DNA of 64,000 nt. It comes from an uncultured Propionibacteriaceae bacterium (lineage in GTDB: Bacteria; Actinomycetota; Actinomycetes; Propionibacteriales; Propionibacteriaceae). The stretch lies in NCBI GenBank assembly GCA_937965785.1, contig CALCKT010000046.1, positions 1 to 64,000 of the forward strand, read 5' to 3'. Positions 1-7,241 of this stretch are shown here, piece after piece; the first letter of the stretch is position 1; the number at the start of each line of letters is the position of its first letter. The position numbers and the translations under genes were made by a program. The notes beneath the pieces are model-generated. The model ran no database searches, was not told the DNA's origin, and saw only the letters and a program-made list of their open reading frames with translations.

Positions 1-214
1 GACCATAAGGCTGGCGTTTGTGTGGGAAGGCCAGCGGATGACCATAAGGCTGGCGGTTTGCGGGAAGGCTGGCGAACCGGGGTGGAGTGTGGGCGACGCT
101 TGTCTTGTTGTCGAATGCTTGCGCTGTAGCGCTGGCGGATGACCATAAGGCTGGCGTTTGTGTGGGAAGGCCAGCGGATGACCATAAGGCTGGCGTTTGT
201 GTCGGGTGGGCTGG
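1..214. repeat. 39-bp tandem repeat cluster at window start
   Basis: A unit beginning GACCATAAGGCTGGCG starts at 1, 40, 141 and 180, in two pairs 39 bp apart. Bases 1-55 equal bases 141-195. The copies starting at 40 and 180 diverge after about 16 bases. Imperfect GGAAGGC(C/T)(A/G)GCG modules follow to about 235. No gene is visible here. The array may continue to the left of the window. Confidence 0.75.
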
Positions 215-295
215 CGGTTTGTGGGAAGGCCGGCGGACCGTGAGGGCGGGAGGGCCGATGAGCCGGGGTGGGGAGGGTACTTCTCCGGGAAAGAC

Positions 296-325
296 CGAAC
301 CCCCGGTGTGAACGCCGGGGGTTCG
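296..325 (-). terminator. Hairpin terminator, probably the original tRNA-Ser terminator
   Basis: An 11-bp GC-rich stem (CGAACCCCCGG and its complement) encloses an 8-nt loop. Read on the minus strand it is followed by TCTTTCC. It lies just downstream (minus sense) of the stranded tRNA 3' end at 337-380, so it was probably the tRNA-Ser terminator before the island separated the two by about 9.9 kb (inference). Confidence 0.55.
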
Positions 326-336
326 AGCGATATGGC

Positions 337-380
337 TTGTGGCGGAGGATACGAGATTCGAACTCGTGAGGGCGTGAACC
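337..380. other. Attachment site attL (tRNA-Ser 3'-end copy)
   Basis: These 44 bases are identical to 10204-10247, which form the 3' part of the intact tRNA-Ser gene (T-arm, acceptor strand, CCA). Homology stops at 381, so this is a stranded 3' fragment and not a second tRNA gene. Such a direct repeat is the usual product of tyrosine-integrase insertion into a tRNA 3' end. Confidence 0.9.
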
Positions 381-430
381 TGCTTTGACAAGGATATTTG
401 AGAACTATGAGAATCGGGTAATGGGCAGTA

Positions 431-453
431 GGGGGGTTAACAAAGGGGGCTAA
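431..453 (+). promoter_or_regulatory. Left-end subterminal repeat (candidate integrase arm site)
   Basis: Two tandem GGGGGYTAAC half-sites lie 13 bp apart inside attL and upstream of the integrase start. The same 23-bp block recurs at 10122-10144 in the same orientation with one mismatch. Position and tandem structure fit integrase or excisionase arm-binding sites (inference). Confidence 0.5.
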
Positions 454-472
454 CAGGGTCTACCATGGTCCC

Positions 473-2161
473 ATGCCAAGGAAGAGCAGCTGGGGGCTAT
501 CCTGCACCATCGAACGCCCAAAAACTTCCCAAGGAACGCGGAGTTTTCGAGCAGTGAGCTGGCCCGGAGGCACTGGGGGGTCGAGGGTCAAGGCCAAGGG
601 CACCACCATCCCCATGGCTGTGGCCCGGTTGGTGCTCAAGCTGGAGGCTCTTGGTCAGCAGGAGGAAGCCGCCAAGCTGCGGGCCAGTGCCGAGGCAGCG
701 CTGGGAGCCTCCTTCATCGATGTTCTTCTGGCACCAAAGGACTCCGCGACACCTCAGGGCGTACTGAAGCCCCTTGGAGAGGCCGTGGAGTCCCTCATCG
801 AGACCCGGCACAAGGCTGGCAAGCTCAGCGGGGGTACGTACCCCCGCTACCGGGGTTTGCTCCGAAACCACATCATGCCTAGCGCCTTGGCCAAGATGCC
901 GATGGATGCCATTTCCCCTAAAGACATCGAAAGGTTTCTCGACCAACTGCGGGCAAAGAAGGGGAAGGACGGTACTCTTCTCCTTGGGACCACCCCGCTA
1001 ACCACGATAGAAGGGCTCCTGGCGCAGGCCTTCCACAAGCAGTTGGCCGAAGGGAAGCTGGTCATCGACCCCATGGCGTCCATCGAGCGCACCAAGAAGC
1101 TGTCCAAAGCCGTTGGAGCGCAGTTCGCGGCCAGGGAAGGGGCGGCGCGATTCATCACCCTGCTGATGCAGGAAATCCCCTATAAGGCCTACTTGACAAG
1201 CTTTCTGCTGGGGTTTGGCCTCAGAACCTCGGAGAGACTGGCCATCCGTCACTGCTCCATTGCGACCGCGTTGCGCCATGGGAAGAACCGCCTACCGCAG
1301 CCAGTCATTACGGTTGACAGGCAGTTGGCTGAGGACCTCAGCTTGCAGCCCCTCAAGAAGAACTCTGAGCCCAGGAGACTCCCCCTTCCGATGGTGTCAG
1401 CACCTCACTTGGATGCCCTCTATCTCCGGCGGGCTATCCACCTCGTGAAGCTGGCTGAGCAAGCCGGAACCATTGGGGAGCTTCGGCGGAAGATGGAAGC
1501 CCATGCACAGCGCTGGGACCGGCCGAACATGGGGCCATCTGGGGCGATGTTTTCCCCGCTCTTTGAGCAGAGCACCTACCTTTACGCCAGCAGCAAGGGG
1601 GGACCGCTCCGCCGCCAGAATGTTAATGCCGCCTGGAAGCGCCTCTTGGAAAAATATGGAGATGGCGAGCAGGTGCGGGAACACGACTTGCGACATGTCT
1701 GCGCCACTGAGCTGGGCCGTCGAAACTTCCCGGCGGTTGTGATTTCGGCCATTACGGGTCACGCGGTCGACAGGCGAAACACGCTCCAAGCGGTCTACAC
1801 CCACCCGAGCGCAGGCCAAAAGAAGGAAGCGATGGAGTTCCTCGGAGCCATTTTCGGCAGGCCCGCAGAGCCACCTCAGGAGCCCCTCCCGGATACGCTG
1901 GCAGATTACGCGGGCATGGCACCGCTTTGGAGTCTTTGGAGGGCTGACCGGGAAACCGACTATGCCCTGCCAAGGGATGCCACACCCCATGCTCGAGCAG
2001 TACATGCCATGAACCAGCTCTGGATGCCAGAAGCATTCCGAGTTGAGCACTTGAATGAGCCCATCAACCTAGCCTCAATCTGGCCTTTGAATCAGAGTTC
2101 CGTCGAGTGGCATCAGAAGCAGGGTATTGATGCTTTGAACTACTTCCCGAGGGGCAAGTAG
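473..2161 (+). CDS. int: Tyrosine recombinase / site-specific integrase
   Basis: A 562-aa phage-type tyrosine integrase that would insert and excise the island at tRNA-Ser(GGA). The C-terminal catalytic domain shows the full set: R251 in GFGLRTSERL, H404-x-x-R407 in HDLRH, H430 in ITGH, and nucleophile Y442 in AVYTH. An N-terminal SAM-like core-binding segment lies around residues 75-190. A tail of about 110 residues after the tyrosine is longer than usual. The ATG at 473 is the first start in frame but has only a weak upstream ribosome site, so the true start could be internal. The gene points inward from attL, 93 bp from the end of the att repeat, as in most islands. Confidence 0.92.
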   Translation: MPRKSSWGLSCTIERPKTSQGTRSFRAVSWPGGTGGSRVKAKGTTIPMAVARLVLKLEALGQQEEAAKLRASAEAALGASFIDVLLAPKDSATPQGVLKPLGEAVESLIETRHKAGKLSGGTYPRYRGLLRNHIMPSALAKMPMDAISPKDIERFLDQLRAKKGKDGTLLLGTTPLTTIEGLLAQAFHKQLAEGKLVIDPMASIERTKKLSKAVGAQFAAREGAARFITLLMQEIPYKAYLTSFLLGFGLRTSERLAIRHCSIATALRHGKNRLPQPVITVDRQLAEDLSLQPLKKNSEPRRLPLPMVSAPHLDALYLRRAIHLVKLAEQAGTIGELRRKMEAHAQRWDRPNMGPSGAMFSPLFEQSTYLYASSKGGPLRRQNVNAAWKRLLEKYGDGEQVREHDLRHVCATELGRRNFPAVVISAITGHAVDRRNTLQAVYTHPSAGQKKEAMEFLGAIFGRPAEPPQEPLPDTLADYAGMAPLWSLWRADRETDYALPRDATPHARAVHAMNQLWMPEAFRVEHLNEPINLASIWPLNQSSVEWHQKQGIDALNYFPRGK

Positions 2162-2306
2162 CCACCCCAGCCCGATACCTGAAATCGCATCCTGGAACAC
2201 CCCGGGATGCGGCAGGTTCTACCGGCCCCATTCAGGGTCACTTTCGCAGTTTCTGAGAAGATTTCTCAAAAAGTGCTCATCCTAGGCAGAACATCAGGGG
2301 CAGGGC

Positions 2307-2603
2307 TCAGGAAGACTCAGAATCGCTCTCTGTGCGCTCCTCAAGGTCAGGGAGGTCCGGCACGAGTTCGTGGATGGAGCAGCCCAGCGCTTCGGCCATG
2401 GTGATTAGCCGCTCGGCAGCGGTGGAGACCTGACCCAGCTCGACCCTCGACAAGTGATGGCGACCCCAGCCCGCCGCTGCTGCGAGACTCTCCTGGCTCA
2501 GCCCCAGCGCTAGCCGTCTCTCGCGGATTCGCCTCCCCATCTGCTCCCGGAACCCCATGACTCTCCTCAACGTTTCGGTATCCAAGGGGAGCGAAGTAGG
2601 CAT
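2307..2603 (-). CDS. XRE-family transcriptional repressor
   Basis: A 98-aa protein with a single lambda-repressor-like helix-turn-helix at about residues 20-75 (RIRERRLALGLSQESLAAAA...) and an acidic C-terminal tail. No protease or sensor domain is visible. It is transcribed away from the membrane-protein gene at 2714, and the 110 bp between the two starts hold a cluster of AGCGG/CCGCT inverted repeats. It is most likely the element's own maintenance repressor, acting on that divergent region and perhaps on integrase expression (inference). Confidence 0.8.
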   Translation of the reverse strand: MPTSLPLDTETLRRVMGFREQMGRRIRERRLALGLSQESLAAAAGWGRHHLSRVELGQVSTAAERLITMAEALGCSIHELVPDLPDLEERTESDSESS

Positions 2604-2624
2604 CCCCTAAGTCTGACGCCTTGA

Positions 2625-2694
2625 AGCGGCACGTTCTACCGCTCTAGGGCGGCAAGCATGTGCTATCCTAGCGTGGATGCCGCTCTAAAGCGGC
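2625..2694. promoter_or_regulatory. Divergent operator cluster of the island repressor
   Basis: A perfect inverted repeat GCCGCTCTAAAGCGGC lies at 2679-2694, a second imperfect one at 2639-2653 (CCGCTCTAGGGCGG), and a lone half-site AGCGGC at 2625-2630. They sit between the divergent XRE gene and the membrane-protein gene, with a possible -10 box TATCCT at 2665-2670. This is the arrangement of a repressor controlling its own divergent promoters. Confidence 0.6.
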
Positions 2695-2713
2695 AATACT
2701 TGAAGGGATAGTC

Positions 2714-3445
2714 ATGTCATTGGGAGCATTCGCAGGCGGTTTGGCGGCGGGCATAGCCACCGGAGAGGACCCGCGACGGGGAACGAGGCGGCTAGTAGCC
2801 CTCTTTTTCATCCTCTTCGCGCTCCTCGGGCTGGTGGTGGCGGTGGCCATGCAACTCGCAACCCAGAACGGTTCCTTCCTTCCCGGCTGGGTCTTCTTCA
2901 CGCTCTTCTGGGGCTTCACCCTGGCGGCCTCCACTATGAAGTGGGTTACCTTCACTCCTGTATCTGCTTTCAGCATCCTTCCCAGGGCCATCCTGGCGGC
3001 AAGGCAGACAACCTCAGGCAAAGTTTGGGCTATCGGCGCAGGAGCGGCTTGGGTCTTGGCCATCATCACCGGAGCCACCAGGGCCACCACCCCCACCATC
3101 TTCATTACCTTGGTCTTGGTGGTCTTCGCCTGGGGCATGGGGATATCTGCTGGTAAGGCCGAAGCCCGCGTCATGGTTTGGATGGAAGAGGTTAGGTCGG
3201 CGGTGGCCAGGGCCATCCCGTGTGACCCCGGGCAGCTTGAAGGCGGCAACTCCGGGGACCTAAGAAGACCAGAGGTAACTTTGATGTTTCCTTGGGTGCT
3301 CTACGGGGAAGCTGGACTGAGGTTTCTCAAAGACTTCAGCGAGCTGACTAGGGGCGCCCGATGGCACATCTTAGGCATGGACGGCACCGGCATCACCATC
3401 TGCTTGGACAAGGACAAGGAACACCACCAGAACCGCAAACGCTGA
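2714..3445 (+). CDS. Membrane protein of unknown function (island)
   Basis: 243 aa with four hydrophobic segments (about residues 28-48, 57-77, 104-121 and 127-146), preceded by a short glycine-rich N-terminus and followed by about 90 soluble residues that end in a charged tail (DKDKEHHQNRKR). GAAGGG stands 7 nt before the ATG. No family is recognised. It is divergent from the XRE repressor across a repeat-rich operator, so its expression is probably controlled by element state. Possible roles are a transfer-associated inner-membrane protein or an entry-exclusion factor, but nothing in the sequence decides this. Confidence 0.6.
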   Translation: MSLGAFAGGLAAGIATGEDPRRGTRRLVALFFILFALLGLVVAVAMQLATQNGSFLPGWVFFTLFWGFTLAASTMKWVTFTPVSAFSILPRAILAARQTTSGKVWAIGAGAAWVLAIITGATRATTPTIFITLVLVVFAWGMGISAGKAEARVMVWMEEVRSAVARAIPCDPGQLEGGNSGDLRRPEVTLMFPWVLYGEAGLRFLKDFSELTRGARWHILGMDGTGITICLDKDKEHHQNRKR

Positions 3446-3467
3446 CCTGCACTCAGTGACAACCGGT

Positions 3468-3498
3468 CCAGAACCCCAGGTTCTTTCAGGGGTTTTGG
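3468..3498. terminator. Hairpin between convergent island genes
   Basis: A 10-bp stem (CCAGAACCCC with GGGGTTTTGG, one G-U pair) and an 11-nt loop lie between the plus-strand membrane-protein gene and the minus-strand resolvase. There is no clear U-tract, so terminator function is uncertain. The rest of 3446-3669 shows no gene. Confidence 0.35.
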
Positions 3499-3669
3499 GC
3501 TGGCTGCATGGTCCGGCCAGGCGGCATCACGGAGGGCGGAGGTGGGTAAGGCCATGGGGCAGCTCGGCCTCCTCTGGAGAAGCCCCCTCAGTATCTGCAC
3601 GGCAAAAGAGCAGCCAGCATCCCAGCATTGTCCAGGCCTGGGCACAGGACCCAAGGACTCCACTGCCAC

Positions 3670-4275
3670 TCATCTGGAGTCAAAGGGGCAATCATTTGGC
3701 TTGCCACCAGACGCCCTGAGCAGACGATAGAAGGTTGCTCGGGATACCCCCAGAGCACGGGCAGCCTCACCCGCAGTAAGGGAGGGATTGCCATGCAACT
3801 CTGCTGCTCTGCGAACCAGCGCCTCATTGACGACGCTCGGTCTGCCCCCAGTCTTCCCAAGCTCCGCAGCTCTGGCTCGGCCGATAGCTGTCCGCTCCAG
3901 AATCATCTCCCTCTCAAACTCTGCAATGCTAGCTAGGACCCCAAAGAGCAGTCTCCCTTGAGCCGTGCCGGTGTCCAAGCCGTCCAAGGTTCGGAGAGTC
4001 GCCCCAGTTTCCTCAATTTCCCTCAATAAACTTGAGAGGTCGGACAGCGAGCGTCCCAGTCTGTCAAGCTTCACTAAGAGTACGACATCATCGGGGCGCA
4101 GATGTCCCAACAAAGCCTCCAATCCGGGCCTCTGACGGTCCTTGCCACTCAGGGCATCATCAAACACTCTCGTAGCTCCAGCTGTCTTCAGGCGGTCTTT
4201 TTGGTCCTGTAACGAATAGCCCTCACGGGCTTGGGTGGACGTCGAAACCCTCGCGTAGCCAAGAATCGCCATCAC
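3670..4275 (-). CDS. Serine recombinase (Tn3-type resolvase/invertase)
   Basis: 201 aa. The N-terminal catalytic domain has the nucleophile S11 in YARVSTSTQ, the conserved KLDRLGRSLSDL block, and the GRLLFGVLASIAEFERE helix. The C-terminal helix-turn-helix covers about residues 160-190. Length and architecture match small-serine resolvases and invertases such as those of Tn3 or Pin/Hin. The 5' side of the gene (4285-4451) is dense in GAGAC/GTCTC motifs that could be its recombination and operator site. A role in resolving element multimers or flipping a segment is possible. No transposase accompanies it. Confidence 0.88.
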   Translation of the reverse strand: MMAILGYARVSTSTQAREGYSLQDQKDRLKTAGATRVFDDALSGKDRQRPGLEALLGHLRPDDVVLLVKLDRLGRSLSDLSSLLREIEETGATLRTLDGLDTGTAQGRLLFGVLASIAEFEREMILERTAIGRARAAELGKTGGRPSVVNEALVRRAAELHGNPSLTAGEAARALGVSRATFYRLLRASGGKPNDCPFDSR

Positions 4276-4284
4276 TAATCTCCT

Positions 4285-4451
4285 GTCTCAAATACCCGTG
4301 CGTCTCACGAGTTGGAATCAATATCTGTTGAGACGGGGATATGAGACGGCTTCTCTCGCGCCGAGACTGGAACCTCCACCTTGGTCAACACAAACGTGCG
4401 CTGTCTCGCAAGGTCATGAGAAAAGAGACGACTCGCAGCTGCGGTAGAGAC
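4285..4451. promoter_or_regulatory. GAGAC/GTCTC motif array beside resolvase gene (candidate res site)
   Basis: GTCTC occurs at 4285, 4302 and 4403; GAGAC at 4330, 4343, 4363, 4425 and 4447. The blocks 4285-4307 and 4329-4350 form an imperfect inverted repeat, each with two copies of the motif. Several paired motifs just upstream of a serine resolvase is the layout of a res or crossover site (inference). Confidence 0.45.
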
Positions 4452-4587
4452 CAACTGGACGGGCGAAGTGCGGACGCCAGATGGGCTCCGGGCAACCCAT
4501 CTAAGCTCGATGGTCACCCCTCGACTCAGAAGGGTCGGTGTCTTGCTCTAAGATGGGCAGAGCCGACGGAGGATGGAGGGTAGCAGG

Positions 4588-5718
4588 ATGGCGGCCAGGG
4601 CGCCTATCAACCCGGTTGCCCTCAAGTGGGCAAGACAAGTTGGCCAGGTGAGCGTATCGGACCTAGCAAGGGCACTGAACGTGAAGCCCGAGCGCATCGT
4701 GGACTTCGAGGGTGGGGACGCGCTTCCAACGTTTCGACAGCTCACGCTCATGGCAAAGAAGCTGGACCGTGCCCTAGGATTCTTCTTCGCGCCGCCTCCA
4801 AGTGTTCCGGATGTGCCTGCGACAGCCGACTTTCGTGGCCGCCCAGGCGAGACTTTGACATCCGACTTGGCCAAAGAGATGCGCAGAGCTGAACAGCACC
4901 GCAACGCTATGCTCGAACTCGCCGACAGGCAGGTACTCCGTCTTCCAGTGGGGCCGATTCGTTGGGATAACCTCGCCAGCCAAGCAAGGGAGTTTCGAGA
5001 AGAGCTGGGACTGACTCAGAACTATGTGCCTAAGTCTGGCCCAAACGCGTCTGTGTTCAGCGACTGGAGGTTGCTTCTAGAAACTCATGGCCTTCTAGTC
5101 TTGCAGACGACGGGAATCTCCCTTACAAGCTTTCGAGGGTTTTCCTTACACCATGAGCATCTGCCTGTAATTGTGGTTAACGGAGCCGACAGCCCAGCAG
5201 GGAAAACCTTTACATTGTTCCATGAGGTCGCGCACCTGATAAATCGTACTAGCGGCCTATGCACTCTACAGGACAGGGTCTTTGAAGAAGCCCTGGCTAA
5301 CAACTTCGCCGCTGAGTTCCTGATGCCTCGCGACGAGTTCCTGACGCTTGCGCGTGATTATGCCGATGTCAAAGCGTTTATCGAAGAACTTGCCGCACAT
5401 TTCCGCGTGAGCACTTTGGCCGTGGCGGTGAGACTTCGCCGATTCGGGCTCATCGATGACGCGAGCCTAGAGGAAGTCAGAATGGCCAGCGATGATGCTT
5501 GGGAGCGTGCGCGGGAAACGACCAAGAAGAAGAGTGGTTTCGTGCCCCAATGGAAGCTTCGCTACAGAGACCTGGGAAGCACCTTTATTGGCGTTGTTGC
5601 AGGAGCTCTTGAAGACGGGCGGGTCGACCTTGTTGACGCCACGTATCTCCTAAACGCGCGACTTCCAACTGTCGAGCAAATGCTGCAAGAATACTACCGT
5701 ACCGGCGGCGCGCGGTGA
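4588..5718 (+). CDS. XRE / ImmA-IrrE family metallopeptidase
   Basis: About 376 aa. An N-terminal XRE helix-turn-helix (about residues 15-65) is joined to an ImmA/IrrE-type zinc peptidase domain with H212-E-V-A-H216 in TLFHEVAHL, followed by the EEALANNFAAEFLMP helix typical of the family. Such proteins act as regulators or antitoxins that cleave or bind partners. The ATG at 4588 is preferred: GGAGGG lies 7 nt upstream, whereas for the ATG at 4573 the ribosome site would abut the start codon. The stop overlaps the GTG start of the PIN-like gene, so the two are translationally coupled. The COG2856 plus DUF4411 pairing is a recurrent toxin-antitoxin-like module. Confidence 0.85.
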   Translation: MAARAPINPVALKWARQVGQVSVSDLARALNVKPERIVDFEGGDALPTFRQLTLMAKKLDRALGFFFAPPPSVPDVPATADFRGRPGETLTSDLAKEMRRAEQHRNAMLELADRQVLRLPVGPIRWDNLASQAREFREELGLTQNYVPKSGPNASVFSDWRLLLETHGLLVLQTTGISLTSFRGFSLHHEHLPVIVVNGADSPAGKTFTLFHEVAHLINRTSGLCTLQDRVFEEALANNFAAEFLMPRDEFLTLARDYADVKAFIEELAAHFRVSTLAVAVRLRRFGLIDDASLEEVRMASDDAWERARETTKKKSGFVPQWKLRYRDLGSTFIGVVAGALEDGRVDLVDATYLLNARLPTVEQMLQEYYRTGGAR

Positions 5719-6179
5719 AATTCACCCTGGATACAAACATCCTTGTCGGCCTCGTTCGACGCTATCCACGAGACATCTTCCCAGCTATGTGGGACCGACT
5801 GGAAGGTGCGGTCGCAGCAGGAAATAGCTGTATATGTGAGGCAATCCTTCGCGAGGTGCACCGAGGCGGCGACGAACTCCACACCTGGGCAAAGAATCTT
5901 CCCGGGTTTGTCTGCCCAGTAACTGACGTCGAGCTCATGACAGTCGCGGAGATTGCATCAGCGCACCCCGGATGGGTACAAGGCCAGGTAAATGAGGCAG
6001 ACCCATTTATCATTGCGCACGCGAAGGCGGAAAGAGCGACTATCGTGACCGAGGAGACTAAGAAGGGCCCTGGAACTGCTGACCATAACCAAAAGATTCC
6101 TAACGTGGCTGCCGAATTCAATGTCTCCACAATAACGTTTCTTGACTACGTGCGCAGGCAGAACTGGAAGTTCTCCTAA
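5715..6179 (+). CDS. DUF4411 family PIN-like protein (putative toxin)
   Basis: 154 aa, GTG start inside the stop of the preceding gene (GTGA overlap). The N-terminus KFTLDTNILV carries the first PIN-domain aspartate (D6). The block NEADPFIIAHAKAERATIVTEE carries the conserved acidic and hydrophobic core of a PIN nuclease fold. DUF4411 proteins are thought to be ribonuclease-type toxins neutralised by the adjacent XRE-ImmA protein. On this element it could stabilise the island by addiction or act as a cargo defence function. Assignment rests on motif pattern and context; activity is unproven. Confidence 0.78.
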   Translation: MKFTLDTNILVGLVRRYPRDIFPAMWDRLEGAVAAGNSCICEAILREVHRGGDELHTWAKNLPGFVCPVTDVELMTVAEIASAHPGWVQGQVNEADPFIIAHAKAERATIVTEETKKGPGTADHNQKIPNVAAEFNVSTITFLDYVRRQNWKFS

Positions 6180-6687
6180 TTCCAATATGCTCTGTCCCTC
6201 ACGATAGAACTCATTCGGCACGAGAGTAGATGAGCGCACACCAAGACTAGGGAGACGTGGGTGCAGAAGGAAAGAAGACATAGAGGTATCTATGACCCCA
6301 CCCTGAAGTGAGGGACTTGGATGGCCGCCCACCCTCCTGACGACACCCCAGAGATTCCCTGGGCCTCCGGTACCCGCGATTTCCCTAAGTGCTGGTTAGC
6401 GTTCCAAATATGTCCGCATCCAAGTCAAGTGCGGCCCCATAGGGAAGGGTCCAGGTATCCCTCGACCTGAATGCCATGCTTGGCATCCGTAGGGAATTAG
6501 GACCCACTCACCGAAGTGAGCATCTTTTATACCCTGCCATCATGGTCTAGTCCGAGACGGTGCCATGGTTCACCGCTTGGTCAATCTTGGGAATGCCTGA
6601 GACAGAGATATCTGTGCCCCACTGCCAGCGTCCATCTGCCCGAAGGCCCTAACACGCGGATGGCCCGAAACCTGGTGGCGCCCAAAA

Positions 6688-6713
6688 AGCGCCCAGGGGT
6701 TGACCCTGGCGCT
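6688..6713. terminator. Intrinsic terminator-like hairpin
   Basis: AGCGCC-C-AGGG pairs with CCCTGGCGCT across a 5-nt loop with one bulge, flanked by AAAA on the left and a T-rich CTATTCATTCTTTG on the right. It could work in either direction. Confidence 0.5.
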
Positions 6714-6784
6714 CTATTCATTCTTTGCTGCTTTCAACATTCTCTCGTCCGCCGGAGTCGCTACTAATATCTGAACAATAAAAA

Positions 6785-6818
6785 TGACCCCCGGAGAAGT
6801 CGATTCCTCTGGGGGTCA
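6785..6818 (-). terminator. Strong hairpin with U-tract on the minus strand
   Basis: A 12-bp stem (TGACCCCCGGAG with CTCTGGGGGTCA, one G-U pair) and a 10-nt loop. On the minus strand the stem is followed by TTTTTATTG, a good intrinsic terminator. No minus-strand gene is recognised upstream of it, so it may end an unannotated transcript or block read-through. Confidence 0.55.
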
Positions 6819-7241
6819 ATGCGTCCTGGCGGGAAAGCATTGGTATGAATATCTAAATGGCTCTAGTCGTGGTGAGGGTTGGGAGGGTGAGGCGGCAGGG
6901 AGAGGAGACCTGAAAACCTCGGGCGTAGACGCAATGCCCACAGGGCCATCGACACTGGACGCGCTGTCGTCATACTTGGGTCATTCTTGGCGGCCAACTG
7001 CTGGGCCATTGGAGGGAATCCAAGGAAGGATTACGTGGGTTCTGCTGAAGACTTTGTCTAAGCAGAACATCTTTCGCTTTTCCGTCGCCAAAAAACCCTC
7101 TTATCTACGAGGCAAAACAGCTCATAATAATGTTCTGGGGTAGGAGTAGGCGGGAATTAGAAGAGGATAGGGAGGGGGATAGGGGAAAGTGTGGCGATAT
7201 AGAAAACGGGAACACCCCTCAGTGTCAGATTGGAGGCAATC

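Larger units (their letters stand above)
6180..7241. other. Non-coding stretch of the island with hairpins
   Basis: About 1.06 kb without a convincing gene. The reading frames present have poor codon character and no ribosome sites. Visible structures are a hairpin ATGCCATGCTTGGCAT at 6471-6486, CTCACCGAAGTGAG at 6507-6520, and two stronger hairpins at 6688 and 6785. It lies directly before the replication-relaxation-like and FtsK genes, so an origin, a transfer locus or a small RNA is possible. None can be shown from sequence alone. Confidence 0.5.

Noticed and set aside
1..240. Possible CRISPR array
   Set aside because: The repeats are tandem 39-bp units without unique spacers of regular length, and no cas gene is nearby.
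337..380. A second tRNA-Ser gene
   Set aside because: Only the 3' 44 bases are present. The D-arm, anticodon and 5' acceptor strand are missing, so it is an att-site fragment.
4341..4583. An 80-aa excisionase candidate between the resolvase and the ImmA gene
   Set aside because: The translation shows no helix-turn-helix and overlaps the GAGAC array; no ribosome site precedes it.
6784..7143. A 119-aa open frame in the island
   Set aside because: It begins inside a terminator-type hairpin and has no ribosome site or family resemblance.
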